The notes beneath the pieces are model-generated. The model saw only the letters and a list, made by a program, of their open reading frames with translations, had not been told where the DNA came from and did not search any database. From Acanthosepion esculentum (lineage: Eukaryota; Mollusca; Cephalopoda; Sepiida; Sepiidae), in NCBI GenBank assembly GCA_964036315.1, contig OZ038487.1, positions 53,776,775 to 53,840,774 of the forward strand: a stretch of DNA of 64,000 nt, read 5' to 3'. The translations under genes and the position numbers were made by a program. Below are positions 1 through 11,351 of this stretch, in pieces. Within the stretch, counting starts at the first letter, position 1. Every line of letters starts with the position of its first letter.

Positions 1-180
1 TTACAAATGACCCAATCACTTCAGTGTATTTTGCCATAAGAATTCACTAATCGTACAGACTATGATAATTTCTCTTTTTTTTTATTAATGGGCAAAGAAA
101 GAGTTAATATCTAATAATGTATTTTGCTATATATATGGCACCCATCATTTTCAAGAGACCCTGTAACTGTACCCAAAGAG

Positions 181-477
181 TTATGTCTCAGCTGCTTGTG
201 GTGATACAGCATCTGTTATGGATGTACAGGTCCACAGAGGAGTGACAGTCTCAATTGTAACAAATGCATGTGAAGACGCTCTCTCTTGATGTTGCCATAT
301 TGTTTTCTTTCCTTCATGCATGCTTCTCTCCAGCATCAAACCTGTTTCTTCTCTCCTCACTCCAACCTCTGGTGTACATTTTGTCTCCACTGTGAGTGAT
401 CGTTGGTGACATCTTTCCACCTCTCGATGTCCATATCCATCATCCTCATGTCCTTTTTACAGACATCTTTGAAGTGA
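181..477 (-). pseudogene. Decayed LINE ORF2 C-terminus with zinc-knuckle
   Basis: On the minus strand the first part reads FKDVCKKDM...DIERWKDV...HSQWRQNV, the layout known from the C-terminal end of many animal non-LTR retrotransposon polyproteins. Nearer the 3' end another frame reads TCICYN, a stop, then DCHSSVDLYIHNRCC, which keeps the C-x-C...C-H...H-x3-C spacing of the terminal zinc-knuckle. The two parts lie in different frames and there are internal stops, so the copy is dead. A 79-codon open frame covers most of the fragment but is not the original frame throughout. No RT domain is present, so this is a 5'-truncated remnant. The clade is uncertain. Confidence 0.6.
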
Positions 478-479
478 AG

Positions 480-690
480 GATTATTCTGTTTTTTGAACT
501 AATGGGCAGAGAAACAGTAAATATCTTTTGGATCAAACGTTGGTTGGATCTGAGGAAAGACCTTCCATTGAAATCAAATATTATAAAAAAGATTGTTTAT
601 CACAGTTAAATATATAGACTTACCTGGATTAGTGACAGTTCTGTAATCTGTCAGTTGCTTTAATTTTGATCTTTTGTTTCTCCCACACAT
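480..690. other. AT-rich sequence, nothing recognised
   Basis: There is no coding resemblance. A short phrase around 503-520 (aatgggcagagaaa) resembles one at 88-101 (aatgggcaaagaaa), which may be a degraded repeat. Confidence 0.4.
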
Positions 691-696
691 ATAATC

Positions 697-698
<2 letters not shown>

Positions 699-759
<61 letters not shown>
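699..759. repeat. (CA)n(TA)n compound microsatellite
   Basis: About 30 bp of CA dinucleotides pass directly into about 28 bp of TA. Confidence 0.95.
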
Positions 760-762
<3 letters not shown>

Positions 763-949
763 TTAAAAAATCTATTCTATGACATGCTGAAAAATGTCAC
801 TTACAGTTGTTTTGCCATAAGGCATTCGTGTCCATCTCACCACCCCAGTTGCTGTATTAATATTAGTTTCTTCAAAATCATCGTCGTCATCTACCTAAAT
901 TTGGTGATATGCATGGTCAATGCATATGGGTGCATTCTCCTTGGAGGTC

Positions 950-1066
950 ATCAATTGGCATCGTTTTTTCTAATATGTAAACCAAATGGTGACTTACATA
1001 TTTGTGGTGACTACAAAGTCATGTTAATCATAAAAAAATTCAGGTTCTTATCCAGCCTCAAATACT
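950..1066 (+). pseudogene. Ty3/gypsy-like reverse transcriptase scrap
   Basis: Within a 94-codon open frame, residues about 57-77 read LASFFLICKPNGDLHICGDYK. This matches the arrangement WAS-P-V-x-KPDG-x-(I/L)-x-x-CGDYK at the start of the gypsy RT domain. The YPLP block that should follow is not recognisable. The upstream part of the frame resembles nothing I know. It is read as a short relic of an LTR retrotransposon pol gene, with no protease, integrase or LTR visible nearby. The identification rests on one motif. Confidence 0.45.
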
Positions 1067-1069
1067 AAA

Positions 1070-2095
1070 TCTTCTTTACAGTCATTCTTGTATGCCTTGA
1101 TCAGTCTTTGTAAATTTATTCCAAGTGGAAAAATATGAATAGGCATTTGACAGGATTCTATATAGGAATGACATACATTATCGTTCAACTTTACGCTGGA
1201 CTTTATTTGTTTTCATACATGTATTTTCAGTATCAGTTACAATAAAATTAATTTTGTATTATTATTAATCAATACATCACTTCCAATTAGACGCAGATTT
1301 TTTTACACTTCAGAGACTATTATCAATATCATTTTCTAACTTGTGCATTTCCAGTGTGTCTCCCAAACTACCCAATGATTTTTAAACAGATCTATCAAAC
1401 TGTTAAAATTGTAGATTGCTTTTAAAACTTTTGGTTGACCATGATGGATCCAACAGTTCCTGCAATTAATGTGAACTCGCTACTTCTTATTTGTATGTCT
1501 ACAATTCAAAGTTATTCAATTTAATTCAATGGGGCTTTTTATTTGTCTTGCACTGTGTAAATACATTTGTTTTTCTATCAGAATAGTTAGCATCTATTCA
1601 ATTTGTCAAAGGCATTTCAACACTTGTTTATAAATTTACAAACTGAATGAAATGGATTGTTTTTGTTGCATTTTCTTCATGCTTATTCAAATGCAGGACA
1701 TATTCCTTTAATAAACGTGCATTCAAATCCACAGATTTGCATTTATTTATTTGTCCAGGTAATAAAGTTTCTTTTCATTAGAAAGATCGAAATTATTAAA
1801 ACATTAAATTAATGCTTGCTGTTGTATAAAATTTAAACTGTAACCTTAACTCTCTCGCTCCATATTGTAGCAGAGAAATCTTCCAGGGTTAATGCTGAAA
1901 ATGAATGGTAATGAAAAACTTGTAACAGAAAACACAAGAGGATATTGAATTGAGATGTTATTCCTTTTTATGTAATTATGTGTTGGTAATAAATTTACAG
2001 ATGTGTTGTATTTGGTGTGTGTTATATTGTGATATGTGACACGGTACAAATTACATAAGTTTTTAGTGTTATTTTTATTTGATTGTATTATGTAT
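1070..2095. other. AT-rich sequence, nothing recognised
   Basis: There are no long open frames with recognisable motifs on either strand and no clear repeat. It may be ancient decayed repeat or unique intergenic DNA. Confidence 0.4.
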
Positions 2096-2097
2096 TT

Positions 2098-2533
2098 TGT
2101 AGCTTACTTGGGATCTTTTCTGTTAATTCACCCCAAATAATGTAAAGTTACTTATCGCAAATATTAATTCACTCCAAGAAATTTTAAATCAAAGTTTGCT
2201 TTTTTAATGGCACTCTTTTGAAATTATAAATGTTAAATCAAAATTAGTTTAGCTTGTTTTGCAACAACACCCACCCTCACAATGAAAATTTACCAAAAAT
2301 CAGGGAGATATTCACATTTCATTTTGGCTTGTTTATCAGGGTGAGTGAGAATGCTGACCCCCACACTTAGAAATAGCGCACACAAGTTGCCCACATTTGG
2401 GATGATCGCAAAGGTCAACCCAACTAGAGTGCAATTGAAGGGCCTTGATCTGGGAGCATTTGATGTGAATTTTAGTAAGTATAAATTCATTTTATTTCGT
2501 GGTGAATTAACAGAAAAGACTCCTTACTTGAAT
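2098..2533. mobile_element. Candidate non-autonomous DNA element with long inverted ends
   Basis: A 19-bp block at 2114-2132 (tcttttctgttaattcacc) occurs as its exact reverse complement at 2501-2519. Looser inverted similarity continues inward on both sides to about 2175 and 2455. The centre holds two overlapping short open frames (66 and 72 codons on opposite strands) that resemble no known protein. The size (about 435 bp) and structure suit a MITE or foldback element. No target duplication was identified. Confidence 0.5.
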
Positions 2534-2794
2534 GTATCAGTCACAAATTCTTTTGAGGATTAAATTGCGTAACCAATAATGGGATTCAGAGACTGGTTTT
2601 TCTTGATTTTGTAGTACTCAACTTCTCATGTCTGTGGTATAGGGAATCAAAAATCCTAGTGATCTGCCTAGTAGGTAAGGGAACACTAATTCTAGTATCA
2701 TACAAATTTTGATGGTAAAAGAAGGGAAATTGTTGGAAATCATGGACTTGATATTTTCTCGGAAGGGTAATTTTTATTTTTTATTTATTTTTTT

Positions 2795-3600
2795 TTTTTA
2801 AGCATATCACCCCAAACAAGGCTGGAAGCCACTAGTACGCAGGGGGTTACAGAAGGTTTGGAGGAAGAGCAGATAGGAGTGGTAAAGGAGAGGATGTGGA
2901 GAAAGATAGTGGATCGATCAAGGCTAGGGGGTTACAGAAGATTTGGAGCGGAGGAGATGGGAATGAAAGGTGAAAGGATGTGGAGAAGGGAAGAGGATAG
3001 ATCAAGGCAGCTGGAGATGTCAATTGACGTTACACTTAAATAGTTGGAGCTTGTATTTGTCAGGGAAACAGAAATAAGGAAGGGAGTTCCACAGGCGAGA
3101 TGTGCGAGACATGAAGCTATTGGAGTAGAAGAGACGTCTACATCTAACAGTTTCAACGGTGAAGGGGTGGGAATGGGATGCCAGCCTCATAGGACGTTTA
3201 AATTTATGAGGCCTAGGGACAAGCGAAAGCAGCTCCTCAGAGCAATTACCGTAAAAGTATTTATAAAAAAGACGGAGCGAGGCAACTTCACATCTGTGAG
3301 AGAGAGACTGCAGACGAGATGACAGATCAGGGCCAATTACATTGCATATCCGTCTCTGGATCTTATCAAGAACCCTGAGGCAAACAGCAGGGGCTCCAGA
3401 CCATATATGGCAGCAATACTCCATGCAAGGACGAATGGTCGATTTATAGATTTGGAGGATCGATTCCGGGGAGAAAAATTTCCTGGCTCGGCACAGGGAG
3501 CCAACTTTCCTTGCGGTGGATGATGCAATTGACTCGGTGTATTTGTTCCATCTCAGATCAGCGGACAGCGTGAGACCGAGCAGCCGCAGAGAGGAGCTCT
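2795..3600 (-). mobile_element. Young 5'-truncated LINE copy (family A)
   Basis: On the minus strand this is the 3' end of a non-LTR retrotransposon. An open coding frame runs from about 3597 to the stop at 3020-3022, without an initiator because the 5' part is missing. A 3' UTR follows and ends in an A/T-rich tail (about 2775-2803). The 3' UTR contains an 85-bp direct duplication (a gttacagaag block at 2847 and again at 2932). Copies at 10.5 and 12.9 kb share the same 3' UTR and end with ggggtgataagctt, so they form one young subfamily. Insertion by target-primed reverse transcription explains the 5' truncation. Confidence 0.85.
3020..3597 (-). CDS. Partial LINE polyprotein, region downstream of RT
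   Basis: About 192 codons are open on the minus strand. Readable landmarks in order are WNKYTESIASSTARKVGSL, FFSPESILQIYKSTIRP, MEYCCHIWSGAP (from 3424), LDKIQRRICNVIGPDL, RLFYKYFYGNCSEELLSLVP, SHPFTVETVRCRRLFYSNSF and TSRLWNSLP, ending ...LFKCNVN. This is the thumb and C-terminal region that follows the RT domain in many jockey/CR1-like animal elements. In a full element it would help copy the element RNA into the chromosome. No internal stop or frameshift is seen, so this copy is recent, but the RT and endonuclease domains are absent and it cannot be autonomous. Confidence 0.8.
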
Positions 3601-3917
3601 TAGCTGTGATGAAATATCATAGCACATGCTATACATGCATCATTTTGTTCTAGCATTTTTTTTTTATTATCTACGTATTGAATTCTTTGATACTCACTTC
3701 TTGGGCCAACTTGTCAAATGTACAATATTTAGACCCATTGTGAAAATGACATCAAAATTAAACAATATGTTCACAAATTTCCTGACATTAAAAACATGAA
3801 TTTTGTCCATTCAGCTATAGGCAGTTTAATTTTTAGTCTCATATTAATCATTATTATTTCAGTTATTTCATCAAAATACACTTCCGCCATGTGGTTAGGG
3901 TAAGTCATTTTTTAAAT

Positions 3918-4335
3918 TTTTTGTTTTAATCATTTCACCTCAAGCAAGGTGATAATGCCACTAAGAGACAAGGGAATACTGGGAATGGAAAAGAATGAGA
4001 AGACTTTATTGAGGGGAAAGGACATTAAAATAGATATGTCAAAAAAGTAAAGGATAAAAATTTAATAATAAAAGAACAGGTTTCAGGAAGACAGAAGATA
4101 GTAATTGACATTACATTTAAATTTTAGAAGAGTGTAGGTAGCAGGGAAGGAAGAAACTGGAAGAGAGTTTCACAAGTGTCCTTATGCTTATTTGGAATGA
4201 AAGAATGGAAAGACTTTAGAGAAGAGAAATGATAATAAAAGAACAAGTTTTAAGAAGACAGAAGATGACAGTTGGTGTTGGATCTAAATCTTTAAAGCAA
4301 GAGCTAGGAAGGTGTTCTATGGACAAGAGGTGTGT
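3918..4335 (-). mobile_element. Old LINE 3' end (family A relative), partly duplicated
   Basis: The segment begins with a T-rich stretch and aatcatttcacctcaagcaa, the reverse complement of the family-A 3' terminus. It then carries the decayed 3' UTR and the end of the coding region. A second, similar stretch of 3' UTR (about 4195-4330) repeats the aagactttagagaagagaaa...agaacaagttt block, so this is either a duplication or two insertions. No frame remains. Confidence 0.65.
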
Positions 4336-4339
4336 AGGG

Positions 4340-4950
4340 ATACAACAGTGATCTCCCTTTAGTAGAGGTGAAGTCACATGGGTCATGTGATGGCCACTTA
4401 GTGATCAAAGTGGCAGTCAGTCAGTCCTACAGTTAAATCAAGTTCCAAGCACTCAAACTGAGCAGTTGCTATTTTTAGCCATGGTGCAGCTAATGAGCCT
4501 ATGGCACCATTTTCCTATGGAAATATATCTTCACCAGATATAGAAAATATCTGTCTCACAGTCCTCATGTTGGGAAAATCCCAAGTCTTGCTATTTCCCA
4601 TTTGTGGTATGTGACCTTGCTAGCAACATAGCAAATGAATCTGGCCTGCTTGAATCCAGAATCTGAATATGGCTTTTCCAGAAACATGGAAGAATATCTG
4701 CCAGACCCAATTCTCATTGGGAATTATTACATGAAGACTTTCTTTTTTCATCTCCTTTTCACTCTGCTTGTTTTGTAGATATGTGTTATATTTTCTCTGC
4801 ATGGGACATGTGTTAATATGTATATATAATTTTGTGTATGTCATAGTGATATAAAACTCTCTCTGAGAACAAAGCATGTTTGTCATTCCTTTTCCTTTCA
4901 GCCTTTCCTTTTCCTTTCAGCCTTTCCATTCCATCCATGAAATAAGGTGT
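4340..4950. other. No gene recognised; short tandem duplication
   Basis: This is mixed-complexity sequence with no identifiable coding frame. At about 4885-4930 a block of about 23 bp (ccttttcctttcagcctttc) is present twice in tandem. Confidence 0.4.
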
Positions 4951-5260
4951 TATTTTATTATGGATATAATAATGCCAATAATTTTGAGGCATTCTTTTAA
5001 ACTGAGCCTAAAGGTATTCAGGAAGTAGAAGAAAATTAAACATCTTATCCTACTGCCCAAAACTGACCTAAGCATTTTAAATGTGGTGATCTGAGAATTA
5101 GGCAATCCTCAGTTGTTTATTGTGAGGTGGGAGGGTGCTAAATCATAATGATAAAATGGAAGGGGTGGTTAAATAAAATTCCAAAAGTGTGTGGGAAGGT
5201 CAGAGACTAAATCAAATGATAAAAGTGAAAGTAAGAGGTAGTATTTAAAGTAGGGGGAGA
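4950..5260 (-). repeat. Dispersed repeat D, minus copy
   Basis: Its reverse complement matches 8300-8650 over roughly 300 bp with many substitutions. Shared phrases include ttatttaaccacccc, cacaataaacaactga and ttctacttcctgaat. A shorter relative lies at about 7415-7545 on the plus strand. The type of element is unknown. Confidence 0.6.
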
Positions 5261-6420
5261 TAAAACAATACAAGATGAACAGTAATTTCAGTCCTTGAGA
5301 TCTGACTGTGTTTATTAGCTACAGCTACTAAACTAATGAAAATTATAACTTTGTGTTAACTTGTTTTGAAGTAATTATGAATCCATCTGAATTTACGAGC
5401 CATGGAGAGTAATTTCAATCCTTCACAATTGAATATCACTAATTTTAACGACTATATGTTATTCTTTTAGCATCATCTACACAAGTACCTTTGCTTTGTC
5501 TTTTATCAACTTCTGAGGATGAGCTATTTACGAATGAGTTCAAAATCAGGAATTGCATAGTAAGTAAAAATGTCAAGGTGCAATATTCCTCCCAGGTCTT
5601 GAAATTGGTCCTCATTTAAACTGAAAGTTATTGTATCTATACACAAAACAACCACCCTCATCTTCAGTCAACCTCGTAAGCTACAAAATTGACACTGCGA
5701 GATATCCTCGCTTGTTTTCTCGTCAACAGGTAACAAACTAAGGCTCTCAGGTAACAAATGAAAGTGAATTCACACTGTCTGTAAGCTTATAAGACTGTCA
5801 TTTGTGAACAGAGAGTTAAATATATATTTGTAAGTATGAATGTGTGCACACATGTCTAGAGTATTATAAAGAGTGTATAGCATTTGGCCTCTGGTGTCAG
5901 CACTTATCAAATTTCTGCAGTTTAATATGATATTGGATGGCAAGTCTGTCTTCAGTCCCTGTTTCCCTGCAGGCCGCAGAGTCATGTTTGATATCTTCAG
6001 GTATCAGGTGGAATTTATCAACCCTTCAGCCAACAATAGTTCGAATATCTCTCTCTTGTGAATCGGCCTTATATTGGCTTTTTGGTGTTTTGCCAAACTT
6101 GACTTTCGACTCTCATAGATTTCTGAGTTTATTTGAATCTTGTATTCATAAGTTTTCTTTCACACTACAATCCTCATTCTTTTCTGGTTTTTGTTTTCAT
6201 TATTGATTTTCTTGATATTTATTATTTAGCAGCCATTGTGTGTAACAGGTGTGTAAGGATTTTTTTTTTTTTTTGCTTGTTTAATCTCCTCTGTTGTAGG
6301 ATTATATAACGCAAAACCATTAAAATATGATAACTTAAAATGGATTTTTTTTCCTAATTCAGTATTCATTTTCTCAAACATTCAGCATGATATTTTTCAT
6401 ATTTTTGTTCATAATTTACT
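5260..6420. other. No gene recognised
   Basis: Two overlapping plus-strand frames (5873-6061 and 5937-6206) and one minus-strand frame (5770-5985) cross a more complex stretch at 5880-6180, but none shows a motif I can name. The rest is AT-rich. Confidence 0.35.
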
Positions 6421-6435
6421 AGAGAAGCTTACATT

Positions 6436-6700
6436 GATTGATTGATTGATTGATTGATTTCTCTTGTCTTTTATGGCTTATCAACCTGAATCATTTTTTT
6501 TATTGTAAGAATAATTCTTTTTTCTTTGTGTTTGTGAATATTAACAATTTTTCATGGATAACAATGGTTTTTCAAGATACATGTTATATTATTTAACCCT
6601 TAGCTGGTGAGAGAAGAGATATCAATGTAATAAACTCGAATGGAATTCAAACTTGACTCTCTGATTTCTCATTCTGAGCCATAGGATATTTCAAAATTGC
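6436..6700 (-). mobile_element. SINE fragment with (ATTG)n end
   Basis: The minus strand shares the SINE body seen elsewhere (ggctcagaatgagaaatc, then agagtcaagtttgaattcc). The end that reads gttgataagcc then runs into a tetranucleotide (CAAT/ATTG)n tract at 6436-6460. The same end with (ATTC)n occurs at 42.1 kb, so a variable tetranucleotide tail seems to be a feature of the family. Confidence 0.65.
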
Positions 6701-6744
6701 TTGTTATTTTATTGGTTTTATTTTTGGATTTATATGAATTTATA

Positions 6745-6830
6745 TGGAACCAACACTGCTAAGAGCTACAAAGGATAACAAGATGTGGAGTGTCATAATC
6801 ATTATGTCCTGAAAGGACAGAAAACATAGA
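6745..6830 (+). pseudogene. LINE family B C-terminal scrap
   Basis: The plus strand reads LLRATKDNKMWSVIIIMS, then a stop. This matches the same block in the longer family-B copies at 38.0 kb (minus) and 58.1 kb (plus), which read LLRAIKDRKLWRAM and LLRATKEKEIVKSHD. Confidence 0.55.
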
Positions 6831-6934
6831 AGAAGTATCAGGAAAGCTTTTTAAAGTTTGTGTCATGCTTTACATGTATCTTTCTAGGATCATATTAATA
6901 TTGAAATTTTGGGGGTGCTAGTAGTAATGTTCTC

Positions 6935-7315
6935 ATCTACCTTGTGTTTCCCTCCAAGCAAGGCAATAACACCATGAAGATGCAAGGAACTACTGCGAGT
7001 GAAAGAAAATGAAGAAACATTAGTGAGGAGAAAGGGCAATAATAGAACGGCTTTCAGGAAGCCAGAAGATGACATTCGATGTTGGATTTAATTTTTAGAA
7101 TATCATAGGTGACAGGAAAGCAAAAGAATGGAAAAATTTCCAAATGCAAAATGTGCAAGAGAAGATGCTACTAGAATAGAACGTTTGGTTATGTCTAGCT
7201 ATTTCAACAGTAAAATGACAAGACCTAGTTGCCAATCTAGTACTATGCTTAAATTTATGAGGTGAAGGCACCTAGGAGGAAATTTCAGAACAATTGCCAT
7301 GAAAATAAAGCAAAG
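6935..7315 (-). mobile_element. Old LINE family A 3' end
   Basis: It begins with ctccaagcaaggcaataaca, the reverse complement of the older 3' terminus. It continues with a decayed 3' UTR and the end of the coding region (phrases matching RLWNSLP and the YSNSF region with substitutions). It is interrupted by stops. Confidence 0.65.
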
Positions 7316-7414
7316 TAATTACCAATTGTTAGTTATTAAATCTTGGACTCCATTTAAATGGAGAATACATCACAATTAAAATGCTTAAACTTGATTTGGA
7401 AAGCTGTGATGTGA

Positions 7415-7545
7415 TATTGTTACATTTCTTTCTACTTCCTAAATTGTTTGGGTAACTTTGAAACCCAAATGAAAATAATGGCTCCAAATTGCCAGCATGT
7501 GAATGCTTGTATCTGCCATTTTCTTTTTTAATGTCATGCCCAGAA
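7415..7545 (+). repeat. Dispersed repeat D, partial plus copy
   Basis: It shares tttctttctacttcct and gtatctgcc with the longer copy at 8300-8650. Confidence 0.45.
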
Positions 7546-7689
7546 AATATATACAAGTGAAAATTAAAATTAAAAATGTTTACAGTAGTATAATAAATTT
7601 AAAAACATTCATTTTATGAAATTATGGTTGGTTCATAGTAACACTCAAGCAAGTATCTATACCCCCCCTTACCTGTTATAATCTATCTT

Positions 7690-8290
7690 TACAAGAACCA
7701 GATTGGGAAAAAAATGGAGTATTGCAGCCATATCTGGGCTGGAACTACCCAATCCTCACTTTCCTGTCTTGATAGTGTTCAAAAGAATCTACACGGCCTT
7801 ATGGGTGATGAATTGTTTTCCACCCTACAACCCCTTTCCAACAGACAAAACATTGTGAGCCTCTTGCTGTTCTATCATTATTTCCATGGTATATGTTCTG
7901 ATGAGCTACATTCATTAGTCTCACTACCCCTAACATTTACAACTGGTATCTGCCAGCCATGCAATGTACACAAGGGTGAATCATACCTATTCCCTTCATA
8001 TTCCTCTAGTAAGAAGTAAGGATCATCAGTAAGGAATGTAAAACAGCTTCTTCTCAAAAACTGTTGCTTTGTGGAACAGACTATTGACAGGATGTTTTCC
8101 CAATCATTACAACCTTAACCTCTTAAGTGTAATGTTAACCATTATCTTTCCTACATAACCTCATAAACTTCACTTTTTCCTTTTTCTTATGCTCATACAA
8201 CACCATGCAGTAATTCTCTACCTTGAGTGGCTCTTGGGTCTTGTATCGGACAAATATTAATATATATAAATAAAATGATTAAAAAATACA
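7690..8290 (+). mobile_element. LINE family A sister copy, plus strand
   Basis: A 101-codon frame starting at 7714 reads MEYCSHIWAGTTQSSLSCLD...LHGLMGDELFSTLQPLSNR...LLLFYHYFHGICSDELHSLVSLPLTF. This is the same post-RT block as the copy at 3.0-3.6 kb, but diverged. The frame then shifts, and a decayed RLWN-type end follows. The 3' UTR differs from family A proper: it ends ccttgagtggctcttgggtc, also seen at 37.05 kb, so the two form a sister subfamily. The tail is A/T-rich. Confidence 0.75.
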
Positions 8291-8299
8291 GAATCAGAA

Positions 8300-8650
8300 A
8301 TTTAAAAAATTTAACATCTCATCTAGTCCCCTCCCCACAAACACATTTTTAGAATCTTATTTAGCCACCCCCTCCACTTTCATCATTTGATTTAACCTCC
8401 TTTCTTTTTAGTATCTTATTTAGTCCCCACAATAAACAACTGATGATTGTCCACTTTTGGGATTTATTTAAAAGGACAAGTCACTATCTTCAAAATGCAT
8501 AAGCCAGTTTAGAGCAGTTAGGATAAAATGTTCCATTTCTTTCTGCTTCCTGAATTCTGTAAATATTTTTAACAGCTTTTAGGTTCAGTTTAAAATAATG
8601 CCCCACAAATACCAAATTATCAGTATTTGTATCTGCCTTTCATATCTTTA
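8300..8650 (+). repeat. Dispersed repeat D, plus copy
   Basis: It is the inverted-orientation relative of 4950-5260. No coding potential is seen. The pair is about 3 kb apart. Confidence 0.6.
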
Positions 8651-8689
8651 GCCAATATTCTTAATATCTTTTCCGCTGTTTGGATGTGT

Positions 8690-8960
8690 GGGTGGTGTAA
8701 TGGATTGATGCTCGGAATGAGAACTTGGAGAGCTGTGTTGATTACATTGGCTTATGTGCTAATGCCCTTGAGAAAGGTATGAATCCATCTCTTCTTATCC
8801 GGCTATGGGTTAATTAATAGGACTTTGAAAATAATCACTGTCATCTGCAAAACCTTTTTAATGCAATATTTACTTGCAAAAATATATTATTCTTACAATC
8901 CCCACCAAATAGTGTGAGATTCAAATAACTCACAAAAAGGTTGATAAACTGTAGAAAGCA
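8690..8960 (+). mobile_element. 5S/tRNA-type SINE body, head missing
   Basis: It begins ggatgtgtgggtggtgtaat, continues with gctcggaatgag, the body gtgctaatgcccttgagaaa and ctatgggttaattaatagga, and ends in the decayed ttgataaactgtagaaag tail. The 5S-like head found in the copies at 30.3, 37.5 and 44.3 kb is absent here. Confidence 0.7.
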
Positions 8961-9199
8961 ATTCAGTCTGTTTCTTTTTGTCATGATTCCCACACATTCC
9001 TTACTGATGATCATGCATATAATTTTACAATTATTCTAACCTAAAGTTGAGAATTTTTTATGGACTTAGACTGATAAATATTGAAATATTTTCAGTGACC
9101 AGGTATTAAGGCAAGTATTGTTAATCCAGAAGGCACCCATAGGACAAAAGCCTAGTGGCTCATGAATTTGGTAACATAGCAATTGTAAGTTCAAACCTT

Positions 9200-9510
9200 G
9201 GACTGGGCAGGATGTACTTGGACTCAGTGGAAACAGAACAAGCAATAACTGTTCAGTACTAAAAATAAGAACTAGATGGTATCTCTAGACAGGGTCAGTG
9301 GAACAAAAACCGTCTACTCCTGTAGATTAAATAAAGTTCAGAATTCCCTGTAGGATAACCAGATTGATGTACACCTGATGAAGGCCAGAGGGCACAATGG
9401 CTGAAACACCGATAACAACAACAAAGACGAGGACAATAGTCCAAATGTAAATAGTGTAAATAATGATAACTCCTCATCCCAGAAATTCAGACAGAAGACA
9501 TCTCTGTGAA
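9200..9510 (+). mobile_element. Dispersed element P with CTGATGA...GAAAC motif, copy 1
   Basis: It aligns end to end with 61780-62060 and, in part, with 51640-51930. Landmarks are ctgttcagtactaa, agaattccctgtagg, then cctgatgaaggccagagg...ctgaaac at 9374-9406, then gtaaataatgataactcctc. Similar tail motifs occur next to a Penelope-like endonuclease fragment at 28.08 kb, so a Penelope-like origin is inferred. It also shows an uninterrupted version of the site where the 51.8-kb copy carries a MITE. Confidence 0.6.
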
Positions 9511-9689
9511 ATATAGGTTCACAGCCACACCACTCTCAGTGTTGCTACTGTGGATTTAGTAGCAAGTAGATTTTTATGGAGGGCAATTGTTAGTCTTATA
9601 CCCAGTCAGTTTTAAATTCAGTTTTGTCAGCCTTCTCCTGGATTAGTTATCAACAAAGACTAGAGAGAATAGTCTGGCTTGTTGTTACC

Positions 9690-9800
9690 TCTTAGCTGAG
9701 GGAAGAAGATATGAATTTATACATTTCTAAAGGTGTTTGTGTAAAAGTAAATGTAACAGCTTTGACTGGAATTCAAACTTGACACACCAATCCCAATTTC
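9690..9800 (-). mobile_element. SINE body fragment
   Basis: On the minus strand the segment gtcaagtttgaattccagtc (a B-box-like stretch), followed by the decayed body and the cagctaagaggt end, matches the SINE copies nearby. It is short and truncated. Confidence 0.45.
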
Positions 9801-9951
9801 TGTGTTGATAATTACTTCACTACATACACATCAAATGAAAAGGTTAATGATATATTATATCTTAAGCAAATGCTAATAATTTACTGGAGAAAACATTGCA
9901 GAAAATCTTTTTGTAGAAATCTATTTTAATTGATTTTACTATAAATATACA

Positions 9952-10256
9952 GGGAGGCACGGTGGAGTAATGGATAGCAGCTTGGATTGAGGAATTGGAG
10001 AGCCAACTTTGAATTCCAGTTACTTACATTTACTTACATGCTAATACCCTTGGGAAAGTTATAAATCCTTTTCTTCTCCCCCCAGCTATGGGTAAATAGC
10101 AGGACAGACCTGGTTCTCTAGCCTTGGATGGCAACTGATCTACTGCAGATAGAAATGGCAACCTGCAGGAAAGAAAAATCTGCCTCGTCAGTCATGAATC
10201 AAAAGATACATGATTACCTAAGTGAGTATCCCCCATGGCACATAACTGACTGATAA
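9952..10256 (+). mobile_element. tRNA-related SINE, near full length
   Basis: The head reads ggaggcacggtggagtaatg and gatagcagcttggattgagg, with a B-box-like ctttgaattcc. This suits an RNA polymerase III promoter of tRNA origin. The body is gctaatacccttgggaaag, then ctatgggtaaatagcaggac, then gcctcgtcagtcatgaatca, ending catggcacataactgactga. Copies are at 15962-16267 (minus), 34702 (rearranged) and 53271. Octopus SINEs derived from tRNA have been described, but I could not compare this one with them. Confidence 0.75.
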
Positions 10257-10483
10257 ATGTACAATAACGTAACAAGAATAGATATATGTATAACAGAGAA
10301 GCTGATGAAAATATAATACCCCAAACATGGATTTTTTGCTATATGATTTATACTGTGAGAAGTATAAGCTATAAAAATTCAAAACACAAGACATGTTTAT
10401 TAAAAAAGGACAAATTGGCAGTTGATCTAAAAAGTGATATACATTCTGTTGTTAACTGAGTCAAGGAATGTCTTCTAATCATA

Positions 10484-10918
10484 TTCCTAGGCCTCATGAA
10501 TTTAAACGTCCTACGAGGCTGACATCCCGTTCCCACCCCTTCAACTTTGAAACTGTTAGATGTAGACGTCTCTTCTACTCCAATAGCTTCATGTCTCGCA
10601 CATCTCGCCTGTGGAACTCCCTACCTTATTCCTGTTTCCCTGACAAATACAATCTCCAACTATTTAAGTGTAACGTCAATCGACATCTCCAGTTGCCTTG
10701 ATCTATCCACTTCCCTTCTCCACATCCTTTCACCTTTCATTCCTATCTGCTCTCGCTCCAAATCTTCTGTAACCCCCTTGCCTTGATCGATCCACTATCT
10801 TTCTCCACATCCTCTCCTTTACCACTCGTATCTGCTCTTCCTCCAAACCTTCTGTAACCCCTTGCGTGCTAGTGGCTTCCAGCCTTGCTTGGGGTGATAA
10901 GCTTAAAATAAAAAAAAT
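10484..10918 (+). mobile_element. Young LINE family A tail, plus strand
   Basis: The coding end runs to about 10701 (PRPHEFKRPTRLTSRSHPFN...RLFYSNSFMSRTSRLWNSLP...LFKCNVNRHLQLP) and is uninterrupted. Then comes the 3' UTR with the duplicated 85-bp block and the terminus cttggggtgataagctt plus an A-rich tail. It is 5'-truncated within the conserved LVPRPHEF block. Confidence 0.85.
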
Positions 10919-11104
10919 AAAAAAAAATTAACCCTGTCAGCTAGACTCTCATCCTCTATCAGGTATGATGTCCAACTCATTCAGAAATGTCTAAACTATC
11001 AGCTATGTATAACCATTTTCTCAGATCAAGGAATAGAGACAACTACAAGCAAATGAATCCTCTGTCTTAATGAAGGCAATCCTTCATCAGATCGTATAGT
11101 TTGG

Positions 11105-11351
11105 TGCTACTAAATCAGAAAGAATTTTACCAAATAGCAAACCTGCATCATTTGAAAACTTACGACAGCAACAACAACAACAATGGGTAGCACATGTATC
11201 TAGAAGGGGAAATAATGATATAATCAAAATGTTGACTTTCCACACGATCTTAAACAAAAGGTTAGGAAAGAAACTTCCTTCAGTAACAGAAAGTATGATA
11301 GAAGACTTAAGAAGTCTATTTTACTGCAAAAACTGTTTCAAACAACAGTGA
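11105..11351 (+). pseudogene. Possible LINE C-terminal fragment
   Basis: The plus strand is open for about 80 codons and reads LRQQQQQQWVAHVSRRGNN, then DIIKMLTFHTILNKRLGKKL, ending in a stop at 11349-11351. The (W/F)-x-A-H-V-x-R...K-x-L-x-F arrangement recalls the end of several RTE-like retrotransposon proteins. The glutamine run is encoded by caacaacaa and may be a local expansion. This is weak evidence from one block. Confidence 0.35.
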